From: Bactericera cockerelli
Lineage: Eukaryota; Arthropoda; Insecta; Hemiptera; Triozidae
NCBI GenBank assembly: GCA_024516035.1
Contig: CM044959.1
Span: 26,717,669-26,781,668, forward strand
Direction: 5' to 3'
DNA length: 64,000 nucleotides
Every line of letters starts with the position of its first letter. Within the stretch, counting starts at the first letter, position 1. A model generated the notes under the pieces. It saw only the letters and a list, made by a program, of their open reading frames with translations. It was not told the origin of the DNA and did no database searches. Shown here in pieces: positions 56,996-64,000 of this stretch. A program made the position numbers and the translations under genes.

Positions 56996-58985
56996 ATCAA
57001 CACTTGCCAGCTTTTTAGGGCTAGACAAGCAATTACAGATGCGAATATATTTATTGTGTGTTTATGTACAATCATATAATATATAGGTATACAATACATA
57101 CTGATAGCTTAAAATTAAGGTGAATATAATCAAAACATAACATAGAAGAAATAAACAAGGTCTAATATTAATCTGGGCACTATCTAGTTGATTCGATTAT
57201 GATTGCTGAATGATAATGAATTGTACGAGTGGAATGTGCATATCTATAGTAAACAATCTACATATAGTAAACAATATTATCATGCTGTCAATGTCTTAAT
57301 CTGATGAGTCAGATTACAGAGATATAGAGTTACTTATGTTTTATGTTCAAGTGTTGTTTATTTTTGTGTTGATTACTACTCGTATGGATAAAACAGGTCT
57401 GGTTTGTTTTCGATGTTATTATAGACATTCATTGCAGCTATTATTGGAGATTTAAATAAATTTGGATGAACAGCGAATAGTGTGGTTGGGTCAGTACGGA
57501 GTCTTGGATTAGGGACCTTAATATCAATTTTGGATGTGAGATATATGCTATTAATTTTGTTTGTTAGTAAATTTTTGAGAAATTTAATTTGATTGTCCCT
57601 AAATCTGGATTCAATAGAGTCAATGACTAGATGTTCAATCAGTAATTTGTAGCTTATGTTGGAGGGGTATTTAGGGTAAAAACCATTGATTTTTTGAAAA
57701 AGGTATCATACAAAATTAGCTTGTACTTTTTCAAGTTTCATAATTTGGGTTTTTGTTTGTGGGGTCCATAGAGCAGAACAATATTCTAATTTCGAACGCA
57801 CTATACTTTTGTATAAGAGTGTAATAGTGTCTATATCACTAATGGGGGTGCAGCATCTTATGACCATCCCTAGTCTCCGGTTGGCCGCACCTATTGTTTT
57901 ATCTATGTGTGCATCCCAGTTCAAATTTGAGCTAAATGTGATACCAAGATCTGTAAATGTTTCTACGTTTTGTAGGGGAGTTTTATTGACTTCATATGGA
58001 TTTTGTATGGTGTTCTTTTTAGTGGTTAATGTCATTTTGACATTCCTAACAAGATGTGTATTAATAAGTGAACTCACAAATCAATTAGTTTTTTGTTCTG
58101 TGTCACAACCTCTTGAAGGAGACACTCTTGATCCAGAAGTTCTGTGAGAGTGAGATCCTGAAAAACATGTTTAAAAATTAAAATATACTCTTGAAGTAGA
58201 AAAAATCACAAATTGAAATGTACATCAAAAGTTTACAATTATAAAATACATAATCACACTAGAGCAATTTATGCAATTGCATATGCAATCAAGAAACATA
58301 CAAAAATATGTACAAAACCACTAAAATATTAATGACAAATATTGTATATTTTGAAAGTCAAATTTTTTTCTCAAATAGAAATCACTAAAATACTAGATTT
58401 AGAGACACACTACACAAGTTAATAATGTACTTCCACATTTTCTCTTTGTTTATAATTGACTGTAGGGTTTACAATCCAAATGCTAACCCACCATATACCT
58501 AGAATTTTTTGATGTTCAAAATGTTGAAAATATGCATACAAAAATATTCAAAGGGCTAAATTATTTTCTTGGATATTTTTAAGCTTTCTCTGAAAGTTTC
58601 ATAAGAATTGGTGCAGAAATGGCTCTTGGATGAGATCACCATGGACCCTGACCTACTTCTGGAAAAAAACAAAGTATGCTTTGAGAAATCACTACCAAAC
58701 AATGCTCTCACACAAAACAGTTAAACTCCATCACCACCAAAGATGATATGCAATATTTTTTACCACTACTAGTTAGTACTCATTTAGAATAGACATAGTG
58801 GAGAAAAAAATTCTTCAGATACCTGTTCATGTTCAATTATAGTGATCAAATTGTGAGACCAAACACACTGGGATGGATAAGGTCTACAAAAAAATTACTT
58901 ATGTTACTCAGAAATATTAACTTACATCTTTGCAGAGTATTGTGTCTATTTGTGCAGAGGATGCATGATTCATTTTCCAAAACAT
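43299..58985 (-). CDS. PPP6R3: Protein phosphatase 6 regulatory subunit (SAPS-domain PPP6R), complete CDS, 836 aa
   Basis: A SAPS-domain subunit that recruits and directs the PP6 catalytic subunit. Coding exons: 58985-58926, 58157-58078, 55990-55717, 55248-55078, 53736-53468, 53056-52842, 51233-50994, 49902-49669, 48664-48472, 47691-47587, 46656-46523, 45743-45546, 44157-43978 and 43456-43299. The total is 2,511 bases in frame. It begins MFWKMNHASSAQIDTILCKD, matching the family start MFWK...SSxIDTLL. SAPS signatures follow: MEELVTLITTEPP, HPLNPLLASFFSRTIGVLI, STSAIMDLLLKLVT, DPPLGFTRLSIIKLL, NNFLHTEVEKCL and RKGYMGHLFSLAN. The C-terminal half is acidic, Ser-rich and poorly conserved (WDKKWNDLDSSSDDEEDPP, GWADFDAAFSSFD), as in vertebrate PPP6R1-3. 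Insects usually have one such gene (Drosophila fmt), so the paralogue number in the symbol is nominal. The 5' UTR is spliced (acceptor at 59001-59003). Confidence 0.94.
43806..43950 (-). repeat. Dispersed repeat (tail type H)
   Basis: ATTTAACTCTTTATTGG to GGGGCGAGGTTAAAGCC, inverted, just downstream of the PPP6R donor at 43977. Confidence 0.65.
43978..44157 (-). CDS. PPP6R3: PPP6R exon
   Basis: Very acidic (HEAEEELEEDKGGEEE) followed by SRVNINEIHVIIDEEGE. I cannot assign a known motif. Donor C|GTAAGC. Confidence 0.82.
44246..44510 (-). repeat. Dispersed repeat family F, SINE-like
   Basis: Longer copy. Its right end, GGGGGATCGAACCCGGGACC, reads as an inverted tRNA B box, so the family is probably a tRNA-derived SINE on the minus strand. 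Confidence 0.65.
44690..44945. repeat. Dispersed repeat family G with a 32-base C run
   Basis: Contains GCCAGGCTAGGTTGCAG and TTGATCGTACATAGAAA. Inverted relatives lie at 48158-48390 and 59360-59515. The C run is at 44873-44904, followed by a (CAA)n stretch. Confidence 0.75.
45147..45557. repeat. 38-bp tandem array copied from a PPP6R exon/intron boundary
   Basis: About eight units plus the genuine boundary, some with an extra internal copy of TATAAACTATTTCTATCG. On the minus strand each unit holds the last exon bases CAACGGGTTGG and the donor GTGGGT, then GTCGATAGAAATAG. Confidence 0.93.
45546..45743 (-). CDS. PPP6R3: PPP6R exon ending in tandem-repeat sequence
   Basis: Encodes WSSAGLANGEQEGWADFDAA through ISNGL. 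The donor TTGG|GTGGGT is required by frame. It sits in sequence repeated downstream as a 38-bp array, so several near-identical donor sites follow it. Confidence 0.82.
45808..45935 (+). repeat. Dispersed repeat (tail type H)
   Basis: GAAGGCATTATCACCACCCT through GTAAATAAAGCTTGGTCC. A near-identical copy lies at 18449-18572 and a short inverted one at 27081-27124. Confidence 0.8.
46523..46656 (-). CDS. PPP6R3: PPP6R exon
   Basis: Encodes YNNGVTMPHYWDKKWNDLDS and SSDDEEDPP, an acidic segment like the vertebrate GGSDEEDIWEEK stretch. Donor C|GTGAGT. Confidence 0.88.
46706..46910 (+). mobile_element. SINE family A
   Basis: Full length in a PPP6R intron, antisense to the gene. Confidence 0.92.
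46960..47103 (-). mobile_element. SINE family C
   Basis: Inverted copy, 50 bases from a family A SINE, in PPP6R. Confidence 0.82.
47587..47691 (-). CDS. PPP6R3: PPP6R exon
   Basis: Encodes SMRSQFSSDDITFNRNEELF through NDVAGL, corresponding to the Asn/Asp-rich part of the family tail. Acceptor TTCTTTTCAG. Confidence 0.85.
48158..48410. repeat. Dispersed repeat family G (inverted)
   Basis: TCATCCTGAACCACATTTTC and GATCAACCATCGTGAG mirror 44690-44890. The poly-C position here is GGAGGGGAGGGGAG. Confidence 0.75.
48472..48664 (-). CDS. PPP6R3: PPP6R exon (acceptor inferred from frame)
   Basis: Encodes KRPALAMSGRSAPRP through FASSQESDFSSNLI, with SQESDFSS typical of the divergent tail. Three AGs lie within 20 bases. 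Only the third (CAGCAAG|AC) joins the previous exon in frame. The donor is A|GTGAGT. Confidence 0.72.
48718..48895 (-). repeat. Dispersed repeat (tail type H)
   Basis: CTAAAGGGCGGGGTTATTGC and GCAATCTCTTCCACCCAACC are shared with 53285-53330 and, weakly, 49518-49618. Confidence 0.75.
49669..49902 (-). CDS. PPP6R3: PPP6R exon
   Basis: Encodes SEIFGKTRLTSRLLAAYRSN through RKGYMGHLFSLANLV and WEAFVA. GYMGHL-xx-IAN is a family hallmark. Its acceptor and first 24 bases are repeated in the upstream intron at 50767-50826. Confidence 0.93.
49938..50087 (-). mobile_element. SINE family C with recognisable target duplication
   Basis: Flanked by TAATCTACGA on both sides (about 49929-49938 and 50088-50097). 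The paralogous duplicate at 50815-50827 lacks the insertion. Confidence 0.88.
50767..50910. repeat. Intronic copy of a PPP6R exon start
   Basis: 50767-50826 matches 49879-49938 (acceptor and first 24 exon bases). The similarity continues into 50102-50200 on the far side of a SINE present only in the genuine locus. Confidence 0.88.
50994..51233 (-). CDS. PPP6R3: PPP6R exon
   Basis: Encodes GIIDPPLGFTRLSIIKLLRT through NNFLHTEVEKCLTCVLAES, highly SAPS-like. Acceptor CTCGCCAG. The intron segment just upstream of it is duplicated (51236-51345 and 51616-51727). Confidence 0.94.
51418..51622 (-). mobile_element. SINE family A
   Basis: Full length, inserted between duplicated intron blocks of PPP6R. 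Confidence 0.9.
51616..51730. repeat. Duplicate of the intron segment beside a PPP6R acceptor
   Basis: About 110 bp matches 51236-51350 (GTCCAGGATACATAGCAAAA and following). The two copies are separated by tandem GGGGGACTATA repeats and a SINE. Confidence 0.88.
51826..52010. repeat. Repeat family J, uninterrupted copy
   Basis: GGGGGCCCTTGTCAATTATT continues straight into AGCCTCCTTGTAAAGACAGT, the pre-insertion state of the 22218 element. Confidence 0.85.
52345..52635. mobile_element. piggyBac-type MITE (291 bp)
   Basis: Inverted ends CACTTTGAGCCC at TTAA target duplications (52341-52344 and 52636-52639). Inside are repeated palindromes AGTACCATATATGGTACT. In a PPP6R intron. Confidence 0.88.
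52842..53056 (-). CDS. PPP6R3: PPP6R exon
   Basis: An acidic, Ser-rich insert (DDSTSSESGADARESTESAL) followed by the FMPVLHESLTNPP helix, the counterpart of FHELLLEPP. Confidence 0.9.
53160..53335 (-). repeat. Dispersed repeat (tail type H)
   Basis: ATTTATTTATTTGCACTTTA to CTCTTCCACCCAACCCTT, inverted, in PPP6R. Confidence 0.75.
53468..53736 (-). CDS. PPP6R3: PPP6R exon (SAPS domain)
   Basis: Encodes WLQEKELIRQVCSKLDPNNS, then AAQILTRIIDSLR and CVQILLQLLDVNN, corresponding to the vertebrate WLNEEKIIQRLV and IQVLLTLLE blocks. Confidence 0.93.
54424..54565. repeat. Dispersed repeat, partner of 5072-5181
   Basis: Lies in a PPP6R intron in the same orientation as the first copy. No coding sequence. 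Confidence 0.7.
55078..55248 (-). CDS. PPP6R3: PPP6R exon (SAPS domain)
   Basis: 57 codons, phase 0. VIEFLKSQEDCINLFLRHIS and SAIMDLLLKLVT match the family. The first 11 codons (HWYSYQYSCLQ) have no family counterpart that I recognise, but the acceptor TTTTTCTTAG and the open frame support them. Confidence 0.88.
55717..55990 (-). CDS. PPP6R3: PPP6R exon (SAPS domain)
   Basis: Encodes LIRADIMEELVTLITTEPP through GVLIARTSEQ, with the strongest SAPS signature NPLLASFFSRTIG. Confidence 0.94.
56441..56545 (-). mobile_element. SINE family D, body only
   Basis: Inverted match to the 3' half of 23019-23190 (CACTTTACCTTTACAT). The tRNA-like head is missing. Confidence 0.75.
56963..58077 (-). mobile_element. 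5'-truncated LINE, ORF2 C-terminus
   Basis: Encodes a typical non-LTR reverse transcriptase tail: FTDLGITFSSNLNWDAHID, LYKSIVRSKLEYCSALWTP and IMKLEKVQANFV. One in-frame TGA (about 57703-57705) precedes YLFQKINGFYPK and the ORF ends with TAG at 57376-57378. A T run at 56963-56990 is the poly(A) tail. Clade looks Jockey/CR1-like. The truncation point coincides with the PPP6R donor at 58077. Confidence 0.88.
58078..58157 (-). CDS. PPP6R3: PPP6R exon
   Basis: Encodes DLTLTELLDQECLLQEVVTQ through NKKLID. The donor TT|GTGAGT directly abuts a 5'-truncated LINE fragment. Confidence 0.9.
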
Positions 58986-59000
58986 GGTTACTGTGTATTC
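58926..59000 (-). CDS. PPP6R3: PPP6R first coding exon with 15 bases of 5' UTR
   Basis: Start ATG at 58985-58983, 20 codons (MFWKMNHASSAQIDTILCKD), donor GAT|GTAAGT. The 15 bases before ATG follow a CAG acceptor (CTATTTCCAG), so an upstream non-coding exon is expected. The start is chosen because MFWK is the conserved N-terminus of the family. Confidence 0.9.
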
Positions 59001-60147
59001 CTGGAAATAGAATGCAAAAAAACTTATAATGTACAATTGTACATGCATTTTGTAAGAAATTACCAAAGTGTCCAGTGCCCACCATTGCAAAAATATGGCG
59101 TACACAGAAACAGGCAATGACATGCCAAATGATTTTCTCACATAATAAAGTTTGAAATTTCAGAAACATCAATACATCTTCTTGTGAAATAGTACAGACT
59201 GCAGTCATAAAATGGTCACTTGCATGTTACAATAAATACACATAAATAATTTGAGGCATATCAATGATACTTGAGACTATGACTTGAAACTTGAATAACC
59301 AATTTTACTTTACTACCAATTTTAAAAAGATAATATTATACATAGATACCTATCAGTTCTTTAGTTGGCTTGCCCTGAACCACACATTCTTGTATACTAT
59401 CAACCATTGAGAGAAATAAGGATTTTTCTTTACAAGCCATTAAACCCTTGCAAAAACTGAAAGCTAGTTTGGCTAGTCTGTTTTGTGTAAATATTCCTCT
59501 AGCAAGACCTGCATCCTCCTGATCAACTTTGGTTTTGTGTCTGTCTTAGAACAATATTTAGATATCTGTTTTCTTTTGAATAATATGGCCAAAGTATTGA
59601 AGCTTATCAACATTGGCTATTTACACTGCTGCGTTACATATTTAGATGAAAGAGGGTCATAGGGCAAAATTGTTAGAGGTTCAAAAAAATACTGACTGAC
59701 CATAGGCAAGTCCAAATAATTGTGCTGATAGATAAGAGCCCAAATTTATAATGTAAACATTTAAAAACACTTATACACTAGTAATTAGGTGTTAGTAGAA
59801 TGTCTACCTATTATCCTCGAGAAACACCCTTTATACCCTGTTGATTTCACTCCAGACAGGTAGCTCTATAGATATTATGTTAAGGAAAATATACATTGCA
59901 AAAGGAGTCACCCATGATAACACTTCAAGCATCACTGAGCACATAAGTTGCTCAGCTATAGTCTCAGATTTGCATAAAAATAATATGAAACCAATATCTG
60001 TCCTAAACCAATCAATTGGGGAAGAAAATATGTAAAGATAACTTACTGTACTCTTCGTATTAATAATATTCCTAATACTAAAATTATAATTTGTAAGGCA
60101 AAACTTCAGACAAACACCATTTTCAATTTCATTAAAAATTACTCACC
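59001..60147 (-). other. PPP6R 5' UTR intron (inferred)
   Basis: Runs from donor GTGAGTAA at 60146 to the acceptor at 59001. Apart from the family G repeat nothing was recognised. Confidence 0.4.
59360..59515. repeat. Dispersed repeat family G (inverted, diverged)
   Basis: GCCCTGAACCACACATTCTT and AGCCATTAAACCCTTGC match the family, in the PPP6R 5' intron. Confidence 0.65.
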
Positions 60148-60284
60148 AAAGGAAAATTTCAATGTTTTGTTATGAACTCGCGATTTCTACCAATGAAAAC
60201 AATGAAATTTCAAAATACATAGGATTCGTTCACAAGTTCCTTGAATAGAAAATCTGCTGAACACGGACCTCTCCGTATTCAGAG
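60148..60284. promoter_or_regulatory. Probable bidirectional promoter of PPP6R and VPS45
   Basis: Two good splice donors point away from each other: CTTTG|GTGAGTAA on the minus strand (exon end 60147) and CAGAG|GTAAGAAA on the plus strand (exon end 60284). Each would end a non-coding first exon. They would splice to the PPP6R acceptor at 59001-59003 and the VPS45 acceptor at 61458-61460. Both transcription starts would then lie in or next to this segment of about 137 bp. No TATA box was recognised. Confidence 0.4.
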
Positions 60285-61154
60285 GTAAGAAATTGCAATC
60301 TGGCATCTACGCAAATATGTACACAAGAATTTTTTGTTATCTGATAAAAAAAATTAAAAACTGTTTCATCAATAGTTTCTAAAGAGTCGATTTTTATCAA
60401 TTAATTTCAAGATTCCAGGGAAAAGTAGTTAGAAGATAGGTTTATCTGTTTCTGTTATCATATCTACCAGATACTCCAGTTTTGATTATAATTAAATTAT
60501 TTTTTAACCTAACCAGTACTAATTTGTAAAATTCAGTATGTTGAAAGGTTTAGTTAATCTTTGGAGTTTGGAGGTATTGTCCAGAAAGCCAGTCTGAGAA
60601 CTGTTCAAAAATGCTGCAGATTTTGTGTCCATAAACCTCTCCAAAGACTGTTTTGAATGTCCTATCATTACAGGTACATATAAATCTGATGCAACTGAAA
60701 ATCCTTATTAAATATGGGCAAACCCCATTGGTTTGTTTGTGTTTTTTTTACACTTTCTATTGACTTTTCACACTTCCACAAACTACAGAAACCCAAAAAT
60801 TCAACTTTTTAGAATTTCAAACAATATGAATGAAATGGCAAATTTGGACCATCAAAGAACTGGTCTGTTGGAAAATCAAAATGGGGTATAAATAAAGCAT
60901 TAAATTATCAACACATATTTTCAGGATTAAGTTGTACCCTAGTCAATCCATACAGAGTTTTTGTAGCTGGCTAGGATAGCTTGGGTGATGGACTTAGCTC
61001 AACATTCTTGCTGAGCCTTTTTTTAACATGCTCGGAATGTTCAGTGCCAGAAGAATTCAGATCTAACTGTAATTTGAATGTAGAGTGAAGCGTAAGAGAT
61101 ACACTGCTGTTTAAACAGAAGGGTGTTGTTTGTATTACTAGGGATACATACAGC

Positions 61155-61375
61155 ACAGACAGGACAACATAGTGTGTATCACTAGAGATCCAAATGACAC
61201 AGGTGGGACAATTTGGTGTGTATCACTAGAGATACACACACAGTGCATGCAGGTTCAGGTAGTGTGTATTGCTAGAGATACACATGGCAGCAAGAGTATT
61301 AAGTTTGCCAGTGAAAATTTAGACTGGGTTTCACAGTTAGACTGGGTTTCACAGTTAGACTGGTTTGCACAGCAA
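61155..61375. repeat. Tandem repeats upstream of VPS45
   Basis: Three diverged units of about 46 bp built on GTGTGTATCACTAGAGATAC, each with inverted GTGTATC/GATACAC, then three copies of AGACTGGGTTTCACAGTT. They lie in the first (5' UTR) intron. Confidence 0.8.
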
Positions 61376-61460
61376 GCACCTGAAGCAAAGCAGGTGGAAG
61401 GTCTCTACTTAGTTCCCTATGAAGCTCCCTACATATAAAATTACCTGTCTTGTTTTTCAG

Positions 61461-61527
61461 AAAAATAATAATAATTATTTATATTATGGGTAGTTTCTGA
61501 AACTGTGATAGTAGAAACCTGTTTAAA
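61461..61527 (+). other. VPS45: VPS45 5' UTR (second exon part)
   Basis: Begins after a strong acceptor (CTTGTTTTTCAG) and runs to the start codon. Confidence 0.5.
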
Positions 61528-61638
61528 ATGAATGTAGTAAGAGCTGTGAAACAGTATGTCATCAAAATGACAGAGCAAAGTGGCCCTGGAATGAAAATAT
61601 TACTGTTGGACAAAGAGACAACAGGCATTGTGAGCATG
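61528..61638 (+). CDS. VPS45: VPS45 exon 1 (coding)
   Basis: 37 codons from ATG to SM, donor ATG|GTAAGT. The start agrees with the family N-terminus MNVV.AVKQY. Confidence 0.94.
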
Positions 61639-63875
61639 GTAAGTTTCACCCTTCTCTTATTCAATATATCTATGTAAAAAAAGTCATTAATGTCACAAAT
61701 GATGTTTGTCTGTCTGTTCCAATTGATTCATGGTACTCCTTAACAGATTTATTAAAATTGTTTTAATTATTTCATTGAATTTAAATTTACATTATAATTT
61801 AAAGTATACAAGCATAAATAGATTGATAGATTACATTCAAATTTTGCTATACATTTACTTGTAAGTCTAGATTTGCTAATATTACTCCTCCATCCACAGG
61901 TATTCTCACAGTCAGAGATTCTACAAAAAGAAGTGTATATGTTTGAGAACATTGAAATATCAGCACAATGTGACTATGAAAGTATGAAACATCTAAAATG
62001 TATTGCTATGCTCAGGCCTACCAAAGAAAATATTGCCCTCTTGGGCAAAGAACTGAAAAATCCTAAATTTGGATCCTACTACATTTACTTCACTAATATT
62101 ATTCCAAAAGCTGATATTAAAACATTAGCAGAGTTTGATGAGCAAGAGAGTGTGAGGGAGATAGAGGAACTCTTTGCAGATTATTTACCTATACTGCCTC
62201 ACTTTTTCTCTCTAAATATTCCTATGTGTAGCAATGGTAAGAAAACATTTTAAAAGTTTTATAATTATAGAGTGTTAAAAAAGTCCTGCAGTGCATATTT
62301 ATCTGAATAGTTATTGATAGATACTTGAAATTAATAATATCCTAATACAAATTTATCAAAAAAAAAAAAAAAATGGAAAAAAGATTTTTTTAAATTAGCT
62401 TGCATTCATCAGTACACATTTAATATTAGGTATTCAACTGTTAAATTTAGAAAACCTTCCAAGTCTCTAGAATACTCTAGAGTCTAGATGATCAATAATA
62501 TTGAATCAATATTGCATTGATCACGAAATAAAACATTAAATCATTATCAGTCTATGGTTGAAACCTTCCTAAAAAAATAACATCACCCTTAAGTAAGTAT
62601 ATTGAACATTAATAAATGTGATAGGTATTGAAAATGTGATTAACATTTTGGTTTTAAAGTTATCCATCATTTTATAAATGCATTGACAAACGCGCACTTA
62701 GACTGCAATTTGTTTTCCAGGAAAAAAATCCCGAAGTTTTTTCTTTGCTGTTTTTTTTAGTATTTTGTTTAGTCCGCTGATTCTGAATTTTTAATCTGCC
62801 AACTCTCTAGAGGTGAGCTAACTGCGTTAGATGCAGTAAACCGCGATATAATCTCACAGCAAGGGAGTTCCACGCACGGAACTGTGCTTGCATCCCTCCG
62901 AAACGAAAAAAAGATAATTCTCCGCGACTGGCCTAGTGAGCACAAAACTCAGGGCGCGGTTACAGAACTTCACCTCTCACAGGCCCGGCTCTTAGAAGCT
63001 AACCCGCTTCCCGACCAAGCCCGACGGACCAACGTTCTTGGGAGCCATCCTTATTCTATACCTATAGTAACGGATCGATTGTACAGACTTCCTTTACCTG
63101 CGTTAGTCTGTACTACTTAAGTATTAGAGGCTCTATGGATATGAGTACTTGGGATTTTTTTTTTTACCTTGAAAATTCAAGACCATAAATAAGAAATGTA
63201 TCGAGATGGTGCCCACCACAGCAGGGCGGTGGACATGGAAGTCGGATATTTAAAATTATCCCTAAAATTAAAGGCCGCTGAATCTTTGGGCCTAATTTGC
63301 TCGGAATTTAGTGGAACAGGACCGTTTTGTAATGTTCACAACTTCACATACACCGTAACCCCTGACGAGTAGGAGGACACACTGCTGTGTGCAGAAAGGA
63401 TTGAGGCGTAATTCCACTGCTGTGTGCAGAAAGAATTGAGCCGTAATTCCACTACTGTTAGAGATCTTGGTTGTAATACAATATTCGGATTGTCAGTAGC
63501 CGGGTGATCCTCTTCGGCGGCCATGTAACGGTAAACTTACAACTGCTTCGGACAACACACACCGAACGCTATTTACTCGGTGTTTGGTTCAATTTACAAT
63601 ATACAATTCTGATGAATCTTTTCTCAGGTCATTTTTGGGATCCTGCTCACCTTATCAGAAGTTCTCAAGGATTAGTTGCTCTGCTCCTTTCATTGAATAA
63701 AAACCCTGTGATCCGTTATCAGGCAAGCTCAGAAATGAGCAAGCGATTGGCCGAGAAAGTGAAAGAGACAATGATAAAAGAAGATAAGCTGTTTGATATG
63801 AGACAAAGTGATGCAGTACCTATTCTCCTGATTATAGATCGAACTTGTGATCCCATCACACCTCTCCTTACACAG
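61528..63875 (+). CDS. VPS45: VPS45, Sec1/Munc18 protein (N-terminal 232 aa; 3' part beyond window)
   Basis: VPS45 is an SM protein that binds endosomal/TGN syntaxin (Tlg2/Syx16 class) and controls SNARE assembly. Exons: 61528-61638, 61900-62236 and 63628-63875, all GT-AG and in frame. The start [14 protein letters not shown] and the strings [76 protein letters not shown] and [17 protein letters not shown] follow VPS45 in order. [12 protein letters not shown] distinguishes it from Sly1, Vps33 and Munc18. The remaining two thirds lie past 64000. Confidence 0.95.
61900..62236 (+). CDS. VPS45: VPS45 exon 2
   Basis: Encodes [20 protein letters not shown] through [10 protein letters not shown], domain 1 and the hinge to domain 2. 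Confidence 0.95.
62811..63245. pseudogene. Degraded 28S rRNA-like sequence in VPS45 intron 2
   Basis: Minus-strand sequence at about 62980-63110 resembles large-subunit rRNA in order: GGTAAAGGAAGTC, then GATCCGTTACT, then AATAAGGATGGCTC, then TCGGGCTTGGTCGGGAAGCG. A second piece, GCGGTGGACATGGAAGTCGG at about 63224-63243, matches another 28S segment on the opposite strand. Both are too diverged and rearranged to be functional. The segment is clearly more GC-rich than its surroundings. A 28S-derived SINE is an alternative. No search was possible. Confidence 0.5.
63380..63470. repeat. Two-copy tandem repeat (about 33 bp)
   Basis: GCTGTGTGCAGAAAGRATTG and the following bases occur twice in a row in VPS45 intron 2. 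Confidence 0.7.
63628..63875 (+). CDS. VPS45: VPS45 exon 3
   Basis: Encodes [20 protein letters not shown] through the [16 protein letters not shown] motif, which is conserved in all SM proteins. Donor CAG|GTTATT. Confidence 0.94.
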
Positions 63876-64000
63876 GTTATTATTGTTTATTATGGATAAT
63901 GTCTATGTAATGGCATGTTTTTTTTTTACAATTTGCTTTAAGCAATATTACGACTTTTTATTTTTTTTTTAGAATTGCACACAATACATATTTTATTAAG

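Noticed and set aside
57809..58147. 112-codon plus-strand frame
   Set aside because: Antisense to the LINE fragment and to a PPP6R exon.
61172..61438. 88-codon frame upstream of VPS45
   Set aside because: Translation of tandem repeats (repeated DWVSQL); no known protein.
62884..63120. 78-codon frame in VPS45 intron 2
   Set aside because: Falls in degraded 28S-like sequence, so coding is unlikely.

Overview
The window is nuclear DNA from an animal, almost certainly an insect. Coding exons are short and fairly GC-rich, and they sit in long AT-rich introns full of SINEs, MITEs and tandem repeats. The proteins look insect-like in their closest recognisable features. The dispersed repeat families make me think of Hemiptera, but that is a guess I cannot prove from sequence alone.

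Four conserved genes can be assembled exon by exon. In the first three every exon join keeps frame to the stop, and VPS45 keeps frame as far as the window goes. (1) CNOT1, the CCR4-NOT scaffold, lies on the minus strand at 10182-22966. Only its last ten exons (521 aa) are present. (2) WDR35/IFT121, an IFT-A ciliary transport subunit, lies on the plus strand at 24902-30672. Only its C-terminal eight exons (383 aa) are present. (3) A PP6 regulatory subunit (SAPS family, PPP6R) lies on the minus strand with its CDS at 43299-58985. It is complete: 14 coding exons, 836 aa. (4) VPS45, an SM protein of endosomal SNARE fusion, lies on the plus strand from 61528. Its first three coding exons (232 aa) are present and the gene runs off the window. 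PPP6R and VPS45 are head to head. WDR35 and PPP6R converge. CNOT1 and WDR35 both point their missing 5' halves at a 100-N assembly gap (23928-24027).

Layout: 1-10181 is non-genic, with foldback elements and a pogo-like MITE. 10182-22966 is CNOT1, with two large tandem arrays and many SINEs in its introns. 23019-24027 is a SINE and the gap. 24902-30672 is WDR35. 30611-34148 is a 62-bp tandem array copied from the last 62 bp of the WDR35 coding sequence, stop codon included, and split by a piggyBac transposon and a small hAT element. 34437-37630 is a nest of SINE, DNA transposon and long foldback. 37631-43298 is mostly featureless AT-rich DNA. 43299-60147 is PPP6R. 60148-60284 is a probable short bidirectional promoter. 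From 61461 onward is VPS45, whose second intron holds degraded 28S rRNA-like sequence.

The most unusual theme is repeated small-scale duplication at exon edges. Tandem arrays or extra copies overlap or abut the WDR35 stop exon, a PPP6R 5' splice site, a CNOT1 3' splice site and a CNOT1 donor region. Single intronic copies of a CNOT1 exon end and a PPP6R exon start also occur. No new enzymatic or defence system was seen; the genes are ordinary housekeeping and ciliary genes.
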